Assembly: GCA_948759685.1 (NCBI GenBank)
Contig: CAQBGY010000181.1
Location: 1 to 6,646, forward strand
DNA: 6,646 bases
Origin: an uncultured Eubacterium sp.
Lineage (GTDB): Bacteria > Bacillota_A > Clostridia > Lachnospirales > Lachnospiraceae
Direction: 5' to 3'
Made by a program: the position numbers and the translations under genes. Position 1 is the first letter of the stretch, and every line of letters starts with the position of its first letter. Under the pieces are notes generated by a model. It saw nothing but the letters and a program-made list of their open reading frames with translations, had not been told where the DNA came from and did no database searches. Below, piece after piece: positions 5,825 through 6,646 of the stretch.

Positions 5825-6391
5825 ATGTTTAAGTGGTTTCATAGAAGAAAGGATAATCATAGTAATCATCTTTCAGAATTTAAAGAAAGGTTGGTTATGC
5901 AAGAGTTAGCTTCTTTAGATATAGAAGCAATCAAACAATTTGCTTTAAAAGATTGGGAACTTGGGGAAACTCATGGTTTATCACATTGGCAAAGAGTGGA
6001 ACGTAATGGAATAATACTTGCCACATCAGAAGTAAATATTACGGTTGTTAGGTTGTTTGCTTATCTGCATGACAAATGCAGAATAGACAATGGTTATGAC
6101 GTTGAACATGGGAAAAGAGCCGCTAATATGATTAATGGGATTAGGCATACATTACTAAAAGAACTAACCGATAATGAATTAGAGTTATTGTCTAAGGCTT
6201 GTGAACTTCATACTACAACATTGCGAACAGGTAACTCAACTATTGATACTTGCTTTGATGCAGATAGATTAGATTTAGAACGAGTTGGTATAATACCATA
6301 TCCCAATAAAATGGCTACTGTAAAGGGAGAATATTATGCGAAGAATCTTGGTGAATTTTACGATTTAGCAGCTTTAATAACTATGGAATAA
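5825..6391 (+). CDS. HD-superfamily metal-dependent phosphohydrolase, 188 aa
   Basis: Predicted cytosolic hydrolase of phosphate esters, most likely a nucleotide or related small phosphorylated substrate, using one or two divalent metal ions. The HD signature is intact: H50 and H54 in HGLSHWQRVERNG, H82-D83 in FAYLHDKCR, H95 in EHGKRAA, H129 in ACELHT and the aspartates in CFDADRLDLERVGI (145-150). These blocks, in this order, are typical of a widespread single-domain HD family of about this size whose physiological substrate is unknown. The frame is open to a TTG at 5747, but that codon lies in a possible promoter box and the extra 26 residues look unconserved, so I choose the ATG at 5825. 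A terminator follows. It lies downstream of the lipoprotein gene on the same strand and may be co-transcribed with it. Confidence 0.88.
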   Translation: MFKWFHRRKDNHSNHLSEFKERLVMQELASLDIEAIKQFALKDWELGETHGLSHWQRVERNGIILATSEVNITVVRLFAYLHDKCRIDNGYDVEHGKRAANMINGIRHTLLKELTDNELELLSKACELHTTTLRTGNSTIDTCFDADRLDLERVGIIPYPNKMATVKGEYYAKNLGEFYDLAALITME

Positions 6392-6411
6392 TAAAAAGCA
6401 TATTGGAAAAC

Positions 6412-6444
6412 AGCATTTGAAGTAATTCATTTGCTATTTTTTTT
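6412..6444 (+). terminator. Rho-independent terminator after the HD gene
   Basis: AGCA-TT-TGAA (6412-6421) pairs with TTCA-TT-TGCT (6426-6435) around a GTAA loop, leaving a symmetrical two-base T-T internal loop, and eight T residues follow at 6437-6444. An alternative stem TTGCTAT/ATAGCAA (6431-6437 with 6450-6456) overlaps it. Confidence 0.7.
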
Positions 6445-6509
6445 ATAGAATAGCAATGTCGTGCAATTGTATTATTAATCTTTTCAATTAAAATTTGAAA
6501 GTAAAATAG

Positions 6510-6517
6510 TATCTTTG
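6510..6517 (+). promoter_or_regulatory. Possible -7 promoter box near the right edge
   Basis: TATCTTTG matches TAnnTTTG. A TTTG occurs upstream, but only 12 bases away (6494-6497), too close for a -33 box. An imperfect palindrome, CTTTTCAA to TTTGAAAG, lies just before it. Any transcript would run off the right edge, and no convincing rightward gene follows (the ATG at 6540 meets a stop after three codons). Confidence 0.3.
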
Positions 6518-6562
6518 TAGAGATAAAATTTGTTGAACCATGTTACATTGAATTTGACGCTG

Positions 6563-6583
6563 GCGCAAACCATAGCGCAAACC
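6563..6583. repeat. Tandem GCGCAAACC repeat
   Basis: GCGCAAACC occurs at 6563-6571 and again at 6575-6583, a 12-base period, in a locally GC-rich patch unlike the surrounding AT-rich DNA. It may be a binding site pair for a recombinase or regulator, or part of an element end. On the other strand it contains TTTGC, the CTnDOT-like core, twice. Confidence 0.5.
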
Positions 6584-6589
6584 GGAGCT

Positions 6590-6634
6590 AAAAAAGAAAA
6601 AGGCACCCAAGAGTGGAAGCCTCTCAAATGCCTT
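6590..6634 (-). terminator. Probable terminator of a leftward gene beyond the right edge
   Basis: On the minus strand AAGGCA (6634-6629) pairs with TGCCTT (6605-6600), and an inner AGAG/CTCT stem is separated by a small internal loop. A T-run (T5-C-T6) follows, corresponding to the A-run at 6590-6601. In-frame candidate stops TGA and TAA lie just upstream on the minus strand at about 6643-6639. A gene reading leftwards would thus end at the window's edge, converging on the HD gene. Confidence 0.45.
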
Positions 6635-6646
6635 ATTCTTATCAAG

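Noticed and set aside
6527..6646. Rightward open frame (AQTIAQTGAKKEKGTQEW region) running off the right edge
   Set aside because: It has only TTG codons as possible starts, crosses the tandem repeat and the A-run/hairpin that reads better as a minus-strand terminator; 40 codons are too few to support it.
1..6646. CRISPR array, tRNA or rRNA genes, complete insertion sequence
   Set aside because: I see no regularly spaced repeats, no tRNA-like cloverleaf with the conserved T-loop, and no transposase with paired terminal repeats.

Overview
The window looks like an accessory, mobile-element-associated stretch of a Bacteroidota genome (Bacteroides, Parabacteroides or Prevotella type). The basis is the AT-rich composition, A-rich leaders in place of Shine-Dalgarno sites, promoter boxes matching the Bacteroides -7 consensus TAnnTTTG, a tyrosine recombinase with the YVARHSFAT version of the catalytic motif, and a serine recombinase tail of Bacteroidota type. 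No chromosomal housekeeping gene is present.

Region 1 (1-1545): the C-terminal catalytic part of a tyrosine integrase runs in from the left edge and ends in a rho-independent terminator. A 332-residue protein of unknown function follows and ends in its own terminator.

Region 2 (1546-2125): a recombination scar. It holds a 10-bp inverted repeat, a GTAnnTTTGC site (the CTnDOT-type target core, also a promoter -7 box), an orphan gene start of 17 codons, a beheaded serine recombinase with only its C-terminal DNA-binding part, and a 12-bp inverted repeat.

Region 3 (2126-2572): the most unusual part. A good Bacteroides promoter (TTG, 19 bp, TAACTTTG) is followed by about 400 bases without a gene that are dense with long complementary segments. 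Two large hairpins have loops of about 29 nt that are complementary to each other over three consecutive blocks (7+7+6 bp), which predicts a large loop-loop pseudoknot or a two-state switch. I interpret it as an ornate structured non-coding RNA or a very long structured leader. I cannot assign it to a known RNA family.

Region 4 (2573-4110): five tightly packed small genes, all on the + strand and none recognised: 113 aa, 119 aa, a 27-aa single-membrane-segment peptide, 103 aa and 132 aa. The 113-aa and 103-aa proteins start alike (MGFFN/MGWFN) and may be distant paralogues. They sit directly behind the RNA and are probably on its transcript, so RNA and small proteins may form one system.

Region 5 (4111-6646): a strong 17-bp hairpin, a 510-aa lipoprotein with a DxDxDG motif, and an HD-superfamily phosphohydrolase followed by a terminator. 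At the right edge lie a -7 box, a tandem GCGCAAACC repeat and a hairpin with a T-run on the minus strand, suggesting a leftward gene that ends just outside the window.
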